Shown: in pieces, positions 16,783-25,047 of the stretch
How positions within the stretch are numbered: the stretch's first letter is position 1
Layout of the letters: each line of letters opens with the position of its first letter
Source of the DNA: Allobosea sp.
GTDB lineage: Bacteria; Pseudomonadota; Alphaproteobacteria; Rhizobiales; Kaistiaceae
Assembly (NCBI GenBank): GCA_017307955.1
Contig: JAFKFV010000011.1
Coordinates: forward strand, 278,735-342,734
Direction of reading: 5' to 3'
DNA length: 64,000 nucleotides
The notes under the pieces: generated by a model
What the model saw: the letters and a program-made list of their open reading frames with translations, nothing else
Told to the model about the DNA's origin: nothing
Databases searched by the model: none
Position numbers and translations under genes: made by a program

Positions 16783-18029
16783 GGCCGTGCTCCGAGCGCT
16801 GCCGCGAGCGCGGCATGGTCACGCGCATAGGTCTCGAGCGGGATGCCCGCCATCGCGGCGTCCCAGGATTGGCGGAGGCTTTCGACCCCGGCCGCCGGGC
16901 CGTCGGGATGGGCCATGATGCCGCCGCCGGCGGCGTAGATGAGATCGGTGCTGCCGAGCGCCGCGAAGGTCGCGGGCGGCTGGCGCACCGTCTGCCCGGA
17001 GGAGAAGACCGGCATGGCGATGCAGGGCTTGTCGGCGAACATCGGCGTCAGGCAGGTGCGCGCCGAGGCGATGACGCTCTCGTCGCTCTCGGCGAACTTG
17101 TTGGCGAGGCCGTTGACATGCATGTGGTCGGCGCCGGCCAGCCGCCAGAATTTCTGGAAGGCGACATAGGAGAAGCCGAGCGCCGGATCGCGCGTCAGCG
17201 CGCCCCAGCCATTGCGATGGGCGTGGATCGGCAGCTCGCTGTGGCGGCCGAGCGCGATCATGCCGGAAAGGCCGACCGCGTTGATCGAGGCCATGACGCA
17301 GGTGCCGCCCTCGGCGAGCACGAGATCGTGGCGCCGCCGCATCTCGTCGACCTCGCCGGAGAGGTTGAAGGCGAACATGACCTTCTTCCCCGTCCGGTCG
17401 GCATGCGCATTGATGACCCGCATCACGGCGCGCACCCGCTCGTCGAACGGACAATGCGGCCCGTCGGCCTGCAATTCGTCGTCCTTGACGAAGTCGATGC
17501 CGGCCTCGGCGAGGAGGCGCACGAGATCGGCGGTCTCGTCCGGCGAGAAGCCGACGCTCGGCTTGACGATGGTGCCGATCAGCGGCCGCCCCTCGACGCC
17601 GGAAAGCCGACGCGTCCCCGCGACGCCGAATTTCGGCCCCGGATAGGCGGCGGCGAAGGCGGCGGGCAGGCGGATGTCGAGGAGGCGGAGGCCGGAGAAC
17701 TGCTTCAGCTCGAAGAGATTGCCGGCAACCGCCGCCATGAGATTCGGCAGCGAGGGGCCCATATTGGCGAGCGGCCAGGACAGCGTCGCCCGCGCCTTGA
17801 GGATCGGCCGTCCCGCCGGTTGGCTGGCGCCGGGAAGGCTTGGCGAAGCCAGCTCGCCGACGATCTCAAGCGCCTCGATGCGCGCCGCCGAGCGCTCCTT
17901 GAGCTCGGGCGTCTCGCCGGGCACCGGCACGAAGGTGCCCGACGACTGCTCTCCGGCCATGACCTCGACGGCGACGCGCGGATCATGCGCCGTCTCGACG
18001 AGATAATCGGCCTCGATGCGTTCGTTCAT
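16779..18029 (-). CDS. oiaX: RuBisCO-like protein, probable 3-oxo-isoapionate-4-phosphate transcarboxylase/hydrolase
   Basis: A 416-residue large-subunit-like protein. It keeps the KP of the active-site strand (TIVKPSVGF, Lys156) and the carbamylation and metal site GIDFVKDDE (Lys182, Asp184, Glu185), so a Mg-enediolate chemistry is expected. It lacks the small subunit and the full RuBisCO residue set. In the known route OiaX converts the kinase product to 3-phosphoglycerate and glycolate. Start MNERIEADY at 18029 gives the 4-bp overlap with apsD. Misassignment as a methionine-salvage RLP is unlikely given the neighbours. Confidence 0.85.
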   Translation of the reverse strand: MNERIEADYLVETAHDPRVAVEVMAGEQSSGTFVPVPGETPELKERSAARIEALEIVGELASPSLPGASQPAGRPILKARATLSWPLANMGPSLPNLMAAVAGNLFELKQFSGLRLLDIRLPAAFAAAYPGPKFGVAGTRRLSGVEGRPLIGTIVKPSVGFSPDETADLVRLLAEAGIDFVKDDELQADGPHCPFDERVRAVMRVINAHADRTGKKVMFAFNLSGEVDEMRRRHDLVLAEGGTCVMASINAVGLSGMIALGRHSELPIHAHRNGWGALTRDPALGFSYVAFQKFWRLAGADHMHVNGLANKFAESDESVIASARTCLTPMFADKPCIAMPVFSSGQTVRQPPATFAALGSTDLIYAAGGGIMAHPDGPAAGVESLRQSWDAAMAGIPLETYARDHAALAAALGARP

Positions 18030-19069
18030 TGTCCGCTCTCGCGCCAGTCTTTCATGCGGATCACGCTGCCGCTGGCGGCGGAATCGTAGGAGGCGAGCGC
18101 CAACGCCATGGTGCCGAGATTGTGCGCGCCCGAGGGCTGCGCCTCGGCCTTGCCGTTCAGGACATCGATGAAGTGCCGATTGAAGGCGGCGACGCTGCGC
18201 TGCACGACCTGCCAGGGCTTGGCGCCCCAGTCCGGCACGTCGACATCGACATTGGTCTCGAAGCTCGAGCCGGCGTGATGCTCGATGAGCCGGTAGCCGC
18301 GCAGCAGTTCCAGCGTCCCCTCCGTGCCCTCGACGACGGCGGTCGTCTCCGGGAACGGATCGGGGTCGTATTTCGCGAAGGCGGAGCATTCGACGACCGA
18401 GGTCGCGCCGCCGACATGGCCGAGCAGCGAGGTGAAGGCGTCCTCGCCGCGCACGATCGGATTGATGCGCTGCGTGCGGCAGGCCAGCGTCTCGACCTCG
18501 CCGACGAGATAGCGGGCGAGATCATAGAGATGCAGCCCGATATCCATGAGGCTCAGCCGCTCGACCTCGGTGAGATAGGGCTGGTTGGCGTAGTAGTCGA
18601 AGGCGTGGCGGAACGAGATGCGGGCATAGACCGGCTTGCCGATGCGCCCCGCCGCGATCCGGTCGCCGAGTTCGATGAAGGGCCGCTGCCAGCGGAAATT
18701 CTCGTGCACCGCGAGTGGCACGCCCGCCTTCTCGCAGGCGCGCACCATGGCTTCGGCGTCGGCATAGCTGTCGGCGAACGGCTTCTGGCAGATGGCGGCG
18801 ACGCCGTGACGGGCCGCGAGTTCGACCAGCTGCCGGTGGAACGGCGAGGTCGTGACGACGTCGACAAAGTCGAGCTTCTCGGTGCGCAGCATCTCCTCGG
18901 CATCGCCATAGGCGCGCGGCACGCCAAAATCGGCCTGCATGCGCTCGGCCTTGGCCATGTCGCGGTCGCAGACGGCGACGATCTCCGCGCCCTCGGCTTC
19001 GGCCCAGCCATGCATGTGATTGCGAGCGAAGAAGCCGCATCCGATGAGCGCGCCGCGACGGACAGTCAT
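18026..19069 (-). CDS. apsD: D-apiose dehydrogenase (Gfo/Idh/MocA family)
   Basis: A 347-residue Gfo/Idh/MocA oxidoreductase with N-terminal Rossmann segment GALIGCGFFARNHMHG and the family lysine motif CQKPFADS. ApsD oxidises D-apiose to D-apionolactone. It is the first recognisable enzyme of the operon; its ATG overlaps the stop of a 64-codon leader ORF by 4 bp. Specificity is inferred from the operon, because this family covers many sugars. Confidence 0.78.
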   Translation of the reverse strand: MTVRRGALIGCGFFARNHMHGWAEAEGAEIVAVCDRDMAKAERMQADFGVPRAYGDAEEMLRTEKLDFVDVVTTSPFHRQLVELAARHGVAAICQKPFADSYADAEAMVRACEKAGVPLAVHENFRWQRPFIELGDRIAAGRIGKPVYARISFRHAFDYYANQPYLTEVERLSLMDIGLHLYDLARYLVGEVETLACRTQRINPIVRGEDAFTSLLGHVGGATSVVECSAFAKYDPDPFPETTAVVEGTEGTLELLRGYRLIEHHAGSSFETNVDVDVPDWGAKPWQVVQRSVAAFNRHFIDVLNGKAEAQPSGAHNLGTMALALASYDSAASGSVIRMKDWRESGQ

Positions 19070-19260
19070 GAGAAATCTCCGGTGAGGGCCTGGATGGCCG
19101 TGGGACTCTGTGCAGGCGCCATCCTATCGGCGACTGCGGCCGGACGATCCAGGAAGTTCGCGGCGAGGGCGGCGGCGGAATAGGCGTCGGCCGAAAGTCG
19201 GCAGGCGGATGCGCCGGTATCGGTACCAAAGGGAAGCGGCTGGGATCGAACGTCGCCCAT
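19066..19260 (-). CDS. Small leader ORF translationally coupled to apsD
   Basis: A 64-codon frame with a clear GGGGAGG site upstream of its ATG, ending in an ATGA overlap with apsD. It begins about 30 bases downstream of the predicted transcription start, so it would be the first frame translated. The product (MGDVRSQPLPFG...TAIQALTGDFS) has no signal or domain I recognise. It may be a real small protein, a coupling leader, or the remnant of a larger N-terminal domain. Confidence 0.45.
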   Translation of the reverse strand: MGDVRSQPLPFGTDTGASACRLSADAYSAAALAANFLDRPAAVADRMAPAQSPTAIQALTGDFS

Positions 19261-19295
19261 GGTCCTCCCCGCGGCGCGATCTTATGATGGAACAG

Positions 19296-19325
19296 TGATT
19301 ATACCAGAAGACGAGTCGTCACAAG
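19296..19325 (-). promoter_or_regulatory. Apiose operon promoter with GntR-type operator
   Basis: On the minus strand a perfect -10 TATAAT (19298-19303) has a weak TTGTGA-like -35 about 15-16 bp upstream. Overlapping the -10 is TGGTATAATCA (19296-19306), close to TGGTATGACCA at the gntR start codon. Binding there would block RNA polymerase, giving repression relieved by the inducer. The rest of 19307-19392 holds nothing recognised. Confidence 0.55.
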
Positions 19326-19392
19326 CGGCTTGCGCGCACTGGCAAGCAGGACGGTGGCTATCAGCGGCGGAAGCGGCCCGACGGGCCCGTCG

Positions 19393-20124
19393 TCACGCCT
19401 CGCCGGAGCGGGCGAAATGGTCCTGATGGTAGAGGTCGTTGGCGCGGTAGAGGTGGTCGCTCATCGCCTTGGCCGCACCGGCGACATTGCCGGCCTCGAT
19501 CTCGTCGACGATCTGGCGATGCTCGGCGAGCGTCAGCTTCTCCAGCCCCGGCACGCGCATCAGCCCGACATGGAAGCTCTGCAGCCATTTGAGCAGCGCT
19601 TCGCTCAGCGAGGCGAAGATGGGATTGCCGCTGATTGCCGCGATCTCGCGATGAAAGCGCGCGTCAATCTGCAGGAAGACGGGCGAGTTGTGGCTCTGCG
19701 CCTCCTGCGTGTCGATGATGCGCCGAAGGCGGGCGACATCGGCGGGCTTTGCCCGCTGCGCGGCGATCCGCGCCATCTCCATCTCGAAGGTGGCGCGCGC
19801 CTCCTTCAGATGCGCGAGGCTCGCCGGCGAATGCGACAGGATATGCCGCATCGATTCCGACATCTGCTCGACCATGCGGCCGAAGGAGGGCTCGGCGATG
19901 CGCGCCCGCTCGCCATGGCGGATCTCGACGAGGCCCATGCGTTCGAGGCTCTGCATGGCCTCGCGGATCGCCGGCCGGCCGACGCCGAAGGCGGTCATCA
20001 GGTCGCGCTCGGAGGGCAGCGCGTCGCCGGGTCCGAGCCGGTCGGTCTCGATGATCGCCAGCAGCCGCTGCTGCACTTCGTCCGAAAGCTTCCGACGCTT
20101 GATCGGATCATGTTCAGTGGTCAT
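19393..20124 (-). CDS. FadR/GntR-family regulator (FCD domain)
   Basis: A 243-residue repressor with a winged-helix DNA-binding domain (PSERDLMTAFGVGRPAIREAMQSLERMGLVEI, about 37-70) and a C-terminal FCD ligand domain with metal-binding-type residues (DARFHREIAAISGN, EHRQIVDEI, MSDHLYRA). It resembles NanR-type regulators. It lies directly upstream of the apiose operon in the same orientation; matching TGGT-N3-ACCA-like sites at its own start and at the operon promoter indicate that it controls both. Confidence 0.85.
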   Translation of the reverse strand: MTTEHDPIKRRKLSDEVQQRLLAIIETDRLGPGDALPSERDLMTAFGVGRPAIREAMQSLERMGLVEIRHGERARIAEPSFGRMVEQMSESMRHILSHSPASLAHLKEARATFEMEMARIAAQRAKPADVARLRRIIDTQEAQSHNSPVFLQIDARFHREIAAISGNPIFASLSEALLKWLQSFHVGLMRVPGLEKLTLAEHRQIVDEIEAGNVAGAAKAMSDHLYRANDLYHQDHFARSGEA

Positions 20125-20128
20125 ACCA
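20118..20128 (-). promoter_or_regulatory. GntR operator over its own start codon
   Basis: TGGTATGACCA on the minus strand is a TGGT-N3-ACCA palindrome that contains the gntR ATG. Such dyads are typical for FCD-type GntR regulators and imply autorepression. Confidence 0.5.
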
Positions 20129-20230
20129 GTATCATCCGCCGAAGCCGGCGGATTGGCAAGCAGGCGGCGCCGCCGCGCACGCCGGACGAGGTGCGGCGTC
20201 GCGTCCCGCCCGCGCGGCGATACCGGAGGC

Positions 20231-20665
20231 TCAAGTCTTCTTCGGCCTGGCTTTCCCGGCGAGGTTGAGCGCGATCGCCGCCCGGATGAGCGCGGTCAGC
20301 GCCGCCGCGTCGATCGCCTCGCCGGCGCGGATATCGATCGCGCGGCGGGTATTCCCATCCAGGCTGGCATTAAACAGACCCTGGGGATCGGCAATAGAAG
20401 CGCCCTTGGCGAAGGTCAGCTTGACGACCTCCTTGTAGGTCTCGCCGGTGCAGAGGATGCCGCCGCGCGACCAGACGGGAACGCCGCGCCACTTCACCTC
20501 CTCGACGATCTCGGGATCGGCGGCGCGGATGATCGCGCGCACCCGTGCGAGCATCGGTCCGCGCCAGTCGCCGAGCGCGGCGATCTTCGCATCGATCTCG
20601 GCCGAGGCGGCATCGGCGTCGGACGGTTCGGCCATCGGCGCGCGCGCCCCTTTGTCCTCGGTCAT
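20231..20665 (-). CDS. DUF1801 domain protein
   Basis: A 144-residue protein whose body fits the DUF1801 family (iron-binding frataxin-like fold): VRAIIRAADPEIVEEVKWRGVPVWSRGGILCTGETYKEVVKLTFAKGASI, followed by NTRRAIDIRAGE. The start at 20665 has a strong GAAGGAGG site. Function is not established for the family. It lies upstream of gntR but 106 bp away, with an operator between, so it is probably transcribed separately. Confidence 0.75.
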   Translation of the reverse strand: MTEDKGARAPMAEPSDADAASAEIDAKIAALGDWRGPMLARVRAIIRAADPEIVEEVKWRGVPVWSRGGILCTGETYKEVVKLTFAKGASIADPQGLFNASLDGNTRRAIDIRAGEAIDAAALTALIRAAIALNLAGKARPKKT

Positions 20666-20761
20666 GTCCCGTCCTCCTTCGATGGTTATAGTTACGGGGA
20701 GGGAGCCGGCGCGGCGGCGGCCCCATCCGGGCGGTTCTCGCCCGCCATGTCTGGAGGAATG

Positions 20762-21958
20762 ATGAGCGACGCCATCCTCGTGATCAATGCCGGCAGTTCG
20801 AGCATCAAGTTCAAGCTCTATGCGCTCGGGCCGGACGAGGCGCTCGAAACGGTCTTTTCCGGTGTGCTCGACGGCATTGGCGGCGAAGCGCGGCTGAAGG
20901 CGAAGGATGGCGCCGGCGAGGCGCTGGACGATCGCAGCCTCGACAAGGGCGCGGCCGCCGATCCGGGCGCCGCGCAGAAGATCGTCATGGACTGGCTCGG
21001 CGATCATCTCGGCGGTCACAGCATGATCGGCGTCGGCCATCGCGTGGTGCATGGCGGCCCGGCCTTCACGCATCCGGTGATCGTCCATGCCGGCGTCATG
21101 AAGACGCTGGAGAGCTTCATCCCGCTGGCGCCGCTGCACCAGCTTGGCAATCTCGATCCGATCCGCCTCTTGATGAAGGAGCATCCCGGCCTGCCGCAGG
21201 TCGCCTGCTTCGACACGGCATTCCACCGCGATCATCCCGAGCTTTCCGACCGCTTCGCACTGCCGCGCGCGCTCTATGACGAGGGCGTGCGCCGCTACGG
21301 CTTCCATGGCCTTTCCTACGAGTATGTCAGCGGCGCGCTACGCCGCCTCGCGCCGAAGATCGCTGACGGCCGCGTCGTCATCGCCCATCTCGGCTCCGGC
21401 GCCTCGCTTTGCGCGCTCCAGGGAGGCCGCAGCATCGAGACGACCATGAGCTTCACGGCGCTCGACGGCATCCCGATGGGGACGCGCTCCGGCGCCATCG
21501 ATCCCGGCGTCATCCTGCATTTGATCGAGCAGAAGGGCATGTCGGCGCATGACATCGGCACCATGCTCTATCGCGAGAGCGGATTGCTCGGCCTTTCGGG
21601 CATCAGCAACGACGTGCGCGCGCTGCTCGCGAGCGACGATCCGCGCGCCGCGATGGCGCTCGATTTCTTCTCGCGCCGCGTCGCCCAGGCGGTGGCCTCG
21701 CTCGCGGTGTCGATCGGCGGTCTCGATGCGCTCGTCTTCACCGCCGGCATCGGCGAGAATGCCCCAGAAATCCGCCGCCGCGTCGTCGAGGCGCTGGCCT
21801 TCGCCGGCCTCGCGCTCGATGGCGAGGCCAATGCGCGGTCCGATCTCCATGTCGAGGTGAGGGATAGCCCCATCGCCATCCTGGTGGTGCCGACCGACGA
21901 GGAGCGGATGATCGCCCGCCACACGCGGACGCTGCTGAAGGCAGGCGAGGGCGTCTGA
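20762..21958 (+). CDS. ackA: Acetate kinase
   Basis: A 398-residue ASKHA-fold kinase interconverting acetate plus ATP and acetyl phosphate. Visible blocks are the N-terminal INAGSSSIKFKLY, GHRVVHGG, HLGSGASLCAL, GTRSGAIDPG and FTAGIGENAPEIR. Start at 20762 is chosen because GGAGG lies at proper distance; an ATG 3 bp earlier is too close. No phosphotransacetylase or phosphoketolase gene accompanies it. It converges with the cyclase gene, only 2 bp apart. Confidence 0.93.
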   Translation: MSDAILVINAGSSSIKFKLYALGPDEALETVFSGVLDGIGGEARLKAKDGAGEALDDRSLDKGAAADPGAAQKIVMDWLGDHLGGHSMIGVGHRVVHGGPAFTHPVIVHAGVMKTLESFIPLAPLHQLGNLDPIRLLMKEHPGLPQVACFDTAFHRDHPELSDRFALPRALYDEGVRRYGFHGLSYEYVSGALRRLAPKIADGRVVIAHLGSGASLCALQGGRSIETTMSFTALDGIPMGTRSGAIDPGVILHLIEQKGMSAHDIGTMLYRESGLLGLSGISNDVRALLASDDPRAAMALDFFSRRVAQAVASLAVSIGGLDALVFTAGIGENAPEIRRRVVEALAFAGLALDGEANARSDLHVEVRDSPIAILVVPTDEERMIARHTRTLLKAGEGV

Positions 21959-21960
21959 GC

Positions 21961-22959
21961 TCAGGCGGAGCGGGCCGTCGCGCGGCCTCCGGCCTTCGCG
22001 GCATAGAGCGCGCGGTCGGCCCGCGCGAACCACGCGGCCGTGTCCTCGCCGGGCTCCAGCGTCGCCGCCCCGATGCTGGTGGTGAGCCGTCCGCGCTTCG
22101 GATGCGGGATGCCTGATGCCGCGAGCGCCTCGAGCAGCGATGCGGCGACGGTCTCGGCGCCGGTGGCGCCCGTTCCCGAAAGGACGAGGGCGAACTCCTC
22201 GCCACCGATGCGCGCCGCGAGATCGTCGGGACGCCTTGCGATCGGCAGCAGCACGGCGGCGAATGCGGCCAGCGCCGCATCGCCGGCGGCATGGCCGGCG
22301 GCGTCGTTGACCTCCTTGAAATGGTCGAGGTCGATGACGAGCAGCGACGCTTCGCCGCCGGTGCGGCGGCTGCGCCTGAGCGTCCGCGTCAGCTCGGAAT
22401 CGAACATGCGGCGATTGGCGAGGCCGGTGAGCGCGTCGGTGTTGGTCTGCCGGTAGAGTTCGGCATTGCGCTGGGCGAGGATCAGTTCGTGGCTCGAGAT
22501 CGCCGCGAGGTCATGCAGGACGTCGGTCCGGAAATCCTCCGGCGCCCCCGCCTTCGCGTTGACGATGCAGAGCGTGCCGATGACATGGCCGTGCTCCCCC
22601 CGGAGCGGCACGCCGGCATAGAAGCCCCAGATGCCGGCCTCGACGACCGGATGGCCTGCAAGCGCCGGCTCCGCCTTGAGATCGTCGATGACCACCTCCG
22701 CATTCTCGGCGATCACCATCGTGCAGAGGCTCTCGGAGCGCGGCAGCGTGTCCGGCAGGCGGCGCCCGGTCTGCGCCTTCACCCACTGCTGGTCGGAATC
22801 GACGAAGCTCATATAGGCCGCGTCGGCGCCATAGACCCGCGACGCGATTCGCGTGATGCGGTCGAAGCGCTCCTCGGCCGGCGTGTCGAGAATGGCGTAG
22901 CTGTAGAGTTCGTTCAGCCGCTCGGCTTCGCCGGCCGGCGCGGCGGGGGCATTCCACAT
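21961..22959 (-). CDS. GAF-GGDEF diguanylate cyclase
   Basis: A 332-residue cytoplasmic protein with an N-terminal GAF domain (about 25-165) and a C-terminal GGDEF domain whose active motif is GGEEF (252-256). An RxxD inhibitory site (Arg243-Asp246) lies five residues before it, so it should make c-di-GMP and be product-inhibited. The GAF domain suggests sensing of a small ligand or light/redox signal. The ATG at 22959 is preferred over a TTG at 23001, but neither has a strong ribosome-binding site. Confidence 0.85.
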   Translation of the reverse strand: MWNAPAAPAGEAERLNELYSYAILDTPAEERFDRITRIASRVYGADAAYMSFVDSDQQWVKAQTGRRLPDTLPRSESLCTMVIAENAEVVIDDLKAEPALAGHPVVEAGIWGFYAGVPLRGEHGHVIGTLCIVNAKAGAPEDFRTDVLHDLAAISSHELILAQRNAELYRQTNTDALTGLANRRMFDSELTRTLRRSRRTGGEASLLVIDLDHFKEVNDAAGHAAGDAALAAFAAVLLPIARRPDDLAARIGGEEFALVLSGTGATGAETVAASLLEALAASGIPHPKRGRLTTSIGAATLEPGEDTAAWFARADRALYAAKAGGRATARSA

Positions 22960-23158
22960 GGGGGGCTCATGGTCTGTTGCTCCGCAACATTCCAGATGCA
23001 ACTGCGAAAGGAAAGACGCAAGCGCTGAATTTCCATCGGTCGCTCTGGCGCGCCGCGGTCAGTTAACCCTGCGACGAACTGATCGGCGGCGGAGAGGCAA
23101 TGCGTCTTGATGCCATGCATCGCAGTCCCCAACTTGCAGACCGCTGAGGAGGCAACTG

Positions 23159-23419
23159 ATGAGCGAGCGGTTTCAGCTTTCGACACGACCCGGCTGGCGT
23201 CGCGACGTCCTGCGTCTTGTCGTCCTCTTCGTCCTGTTCCTTGTGCTGCTCTTCGCGGTCTTCATCGCCGTGAGCGCTGCGGTGCCGCCCGAGTGGCGCG
23301 TGGTGCCCTTCCTCGTGACGGTCGTCGTAGCGATGGTCGCGCGCATTCTCTATCGCGAGCGGCTCTTCGACATCGCCTGGCCGCTCCGGCGCGATGAGGG
23401 GAAGGGCGGCCCGCAGTGA
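23159..23419 (+). CDS. Small two-helix membrane protein
   Basis: An 86-residue protein with two predicted transmembrane helices (LVVLFVLFLVLLFAVFIAVSAAV and VVPFLVTVVVAMVARIL) and charged ends (short Arg-rich N-terminus, C-tail LRRDEGKGGPQ). A GAGGAGG-like site precedes the ATG. The family is not recognised; the positive-inside pattern suggests both termini are cytoplasmic. Confidence 0.6.
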   Translation: MSERFQLSTRPGWRRDVLRLVVLFVLFLVLLFAVFIAVSAAVPPEWRVVPFLVTVVVAMVARILYRERLFDIAWPLRRDEGKGGPQ

Positions 23420-23453
23420 AGGGGTCGCCCGTCCGGTTTCTTGAGACGCCCGC

Positions 23454-24962
23454 TCAGAGCGCCAGGCGGATGACGTTGTAGGAAAGCGGCGGCAGCTTCG
23501 ACTTCAGCGTGCCGTCTTCCACGATCGTGCCGGAGACCGTCTTCGGCGCGACATTGTCCGGATTGGCGGCGGTGTTGACCGCGCGGAGATCCGGATGCGT
23601 CATCTGGATGTGCTCGACGACCCGCGCCCCGGCGAAGCCCTGCAGCGAGGCCGAGAGATCGAGGCTCTCCGTCAGGTGGCGGTTCACCACGAAGAAGGTC
23701 AGCGCGTCGCCAGCCGTCGAGCGCACCGCCGACAGGTCGAGATAGGGGATGTCGTCGCCGAACGGGCTGTCATAGGTCGGGCCGTCGACGATGGCGTTGA
23801 GCGCCGTGCCGCGGCCATAGAGCGAGGCATAGAGGAAGGGATAGTAGATCGTCTGCTTCCAGGCCGGGCCGCCCTTCTCGGTCATGATCGGCGCGATCAC
23901 GTTCACGAGCTGCGCGATACAGGCGATCTTCACCCGGTCGGCGCGGCGGATGAAGGTGTTGAGGATGCCGCCGACCTGCAGCACGTCCTCGAAATTATAG
24001 ATGTCCTCGAGGAGATGCGGCTCGTCCGGCCAGACATCGCCTTCCAGGATCTTCTTGTCGGCTTCGCGGCTGTGATACCAGACGTTCCACTCGTCGAACG
24101 AGATGGCGACATTCCGCTTCGAACGCTTCTTCGCCTTGATGAAGTCGATCACGCCGGCGATCGTGCCGATATAGCGGTCGAGCTTCTCGGCCTTGGCCAG
24201 ATAGCCGAGCGTGTCATGCTCGACATTGGCGAAATACATGTGCAGCGAGATATGGTCGACCGAGTCATAGGTATGCTCGAGGACCGTCGCCTCCCACTGC
24301 GGATAGGTCGGCATGTCGGAATTGGACGAGCCGCAGACGACGAGTTCCAGCGAGCGGTCGAACAGGCGCAGAGCCTTGGCGGTTTCGTTGGCGAGGCGGC
24401 CATATTCGTCGGCCGTCTTGTGGCCGACCTGCCAGGGGCCGTCCATCTCGTTGCCGAGGCACCAGAGCTTGACGTTGTGCGGGTCCGCCCAGCCATGCTT
24501 GCGGCGGAGGTCGCTCCAGTAGGAGCCGCCCGGATGGTTGCAGTATTCGACGAAGTTGCGCGCCGCATCGAGGCCGCGCGAGCCGAGATTGATGGCCAGC
24601 ATCGGATTGGTGCCGGCCTTCTTGCACCAGTCGACGAATTCGTTGACGCCGACGGCGTTGTTGTCGCGCGTCTTCCAGGCGAGATCGAGCCGGGTCGGGC
24701 GATCCTCGCGCGGGCCGATGCCGTCTTCCCAATTATAGGCGGAGACGAAATTGCCGCCGGGATAGCGCACATAGGGGGTGTTGATGGCGCGCACGAGGTC
24801 GATCACGTCGCCGCGGAAGCCGTCGGCATCGGCGGTCGGGTGGCCGGGCTCGTAGATGCCCGTATAGATCGCGCGCCCCAGATGCTCGAGGAACGAGCTG
24901 TAGATGCGATCATCGATCGCGGAGAGCGCGAAGTCCTTGTGGACGATCACGTTCGCTTTCAC
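23454..24962 (-). CDS. abfA: GH51 alpha-L-arabinofuranosidase
   Basis: A 502-residue exo-enzyme that releases L-arabinofuranose from arabinan or arabinoxylan oligosaccharides. The catalytic acid/base lies in CLGNEMDG (Glu172) and the nucleophile in FDEWNVW (Glu291), at spacing typical of GH51; the domain order is (beta/alpha)8 barrel followed by a C-terminal beta domain. There is no signal peptide, so it acts on imported oligosaccharides. The GTG at 24962 follows a GAGG site. An ArsR-type regulator lies just upstream. Confidence 0.93.
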   Translation of the reverse strand: MKANVIVHKDFALSAIDDRIYSSFLEHLGRAIYTGIYEPGHPTADADGFRGDVIDLVRAINTPYVRYPGGNFVSAYNWEDGIGPREDRPTRLDLAWKTRDNNAVGVNEFVDWCKKAGTNPMLAINLGSRGLDAARNFVEYCNHPGGSYWSDLRRKHGWADPHNVKLWCLGNEMDGPWQVGHKTADEYGRLANETAKALRLFDRSLELVVCGSSNSDMPTYPQWEATVLEHTYDSVDHISLHMYFANVEHDTLGYLAKAEKLDRYIGTIAGVIDFIKAKKRSKRNVAISFDEWNVWYHSREADKKILEGDVWPDEPHLLEDIYNFEDVLQVGGILNTFIRRADRVKIACIAQLVNVIAPIMTEKGGPAWKQTIYYPFLYASLYGRGTALNAIVDGPTYDSPFGDDIPYLDLSAVRSTAGDALTFFVVNRHLTESLDLSASLQGFAGARVVEHIQMTHPDLRAVNTAANPDNVAPKTVSGTIVEDGTLKSKLPPLSYNVIRLAL

Positions 24963-25003
24963 GGCAACCTCGCTGTGCGTTTTCCCGGATTTATATATCA
25001 AGT

Positions 25004-25023
25004 TTTCCGATATATACCGGAAA
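25004..25023 (-). promoter_or_regulatory. Operator-like inverted repeat before the arabinofuranosidase
   Basis: TTTCCG-N8-CGGAAA, whose AT-rich interior is itself nearly symmetrical (ATATATAC/GTATATAT). A partial second copy (TTATATATC) lies about 15 bp nearer the gene. It fits an operator for the ArsR-type regulator encoded upstream. Confidence 0.5.
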
Positions 25024-25047
25024 CTATGGTCCGTATCGCAGCATCTG

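Noticed and set aside
16779..18029. Genuine CO2-fixing RuBisCO
   Set aside because: Shorter than form I-III large subunits, no small subunit or phosphoribulokinase, and an operon context of apiose catabolism.
19217..19230. ATCGGTACCAAAGG similar to the GGTACC dyad at 36671
   Set aside because: Lies inside the leader ORF with no second arm; the hexamer is common and the similarity is probably chance.
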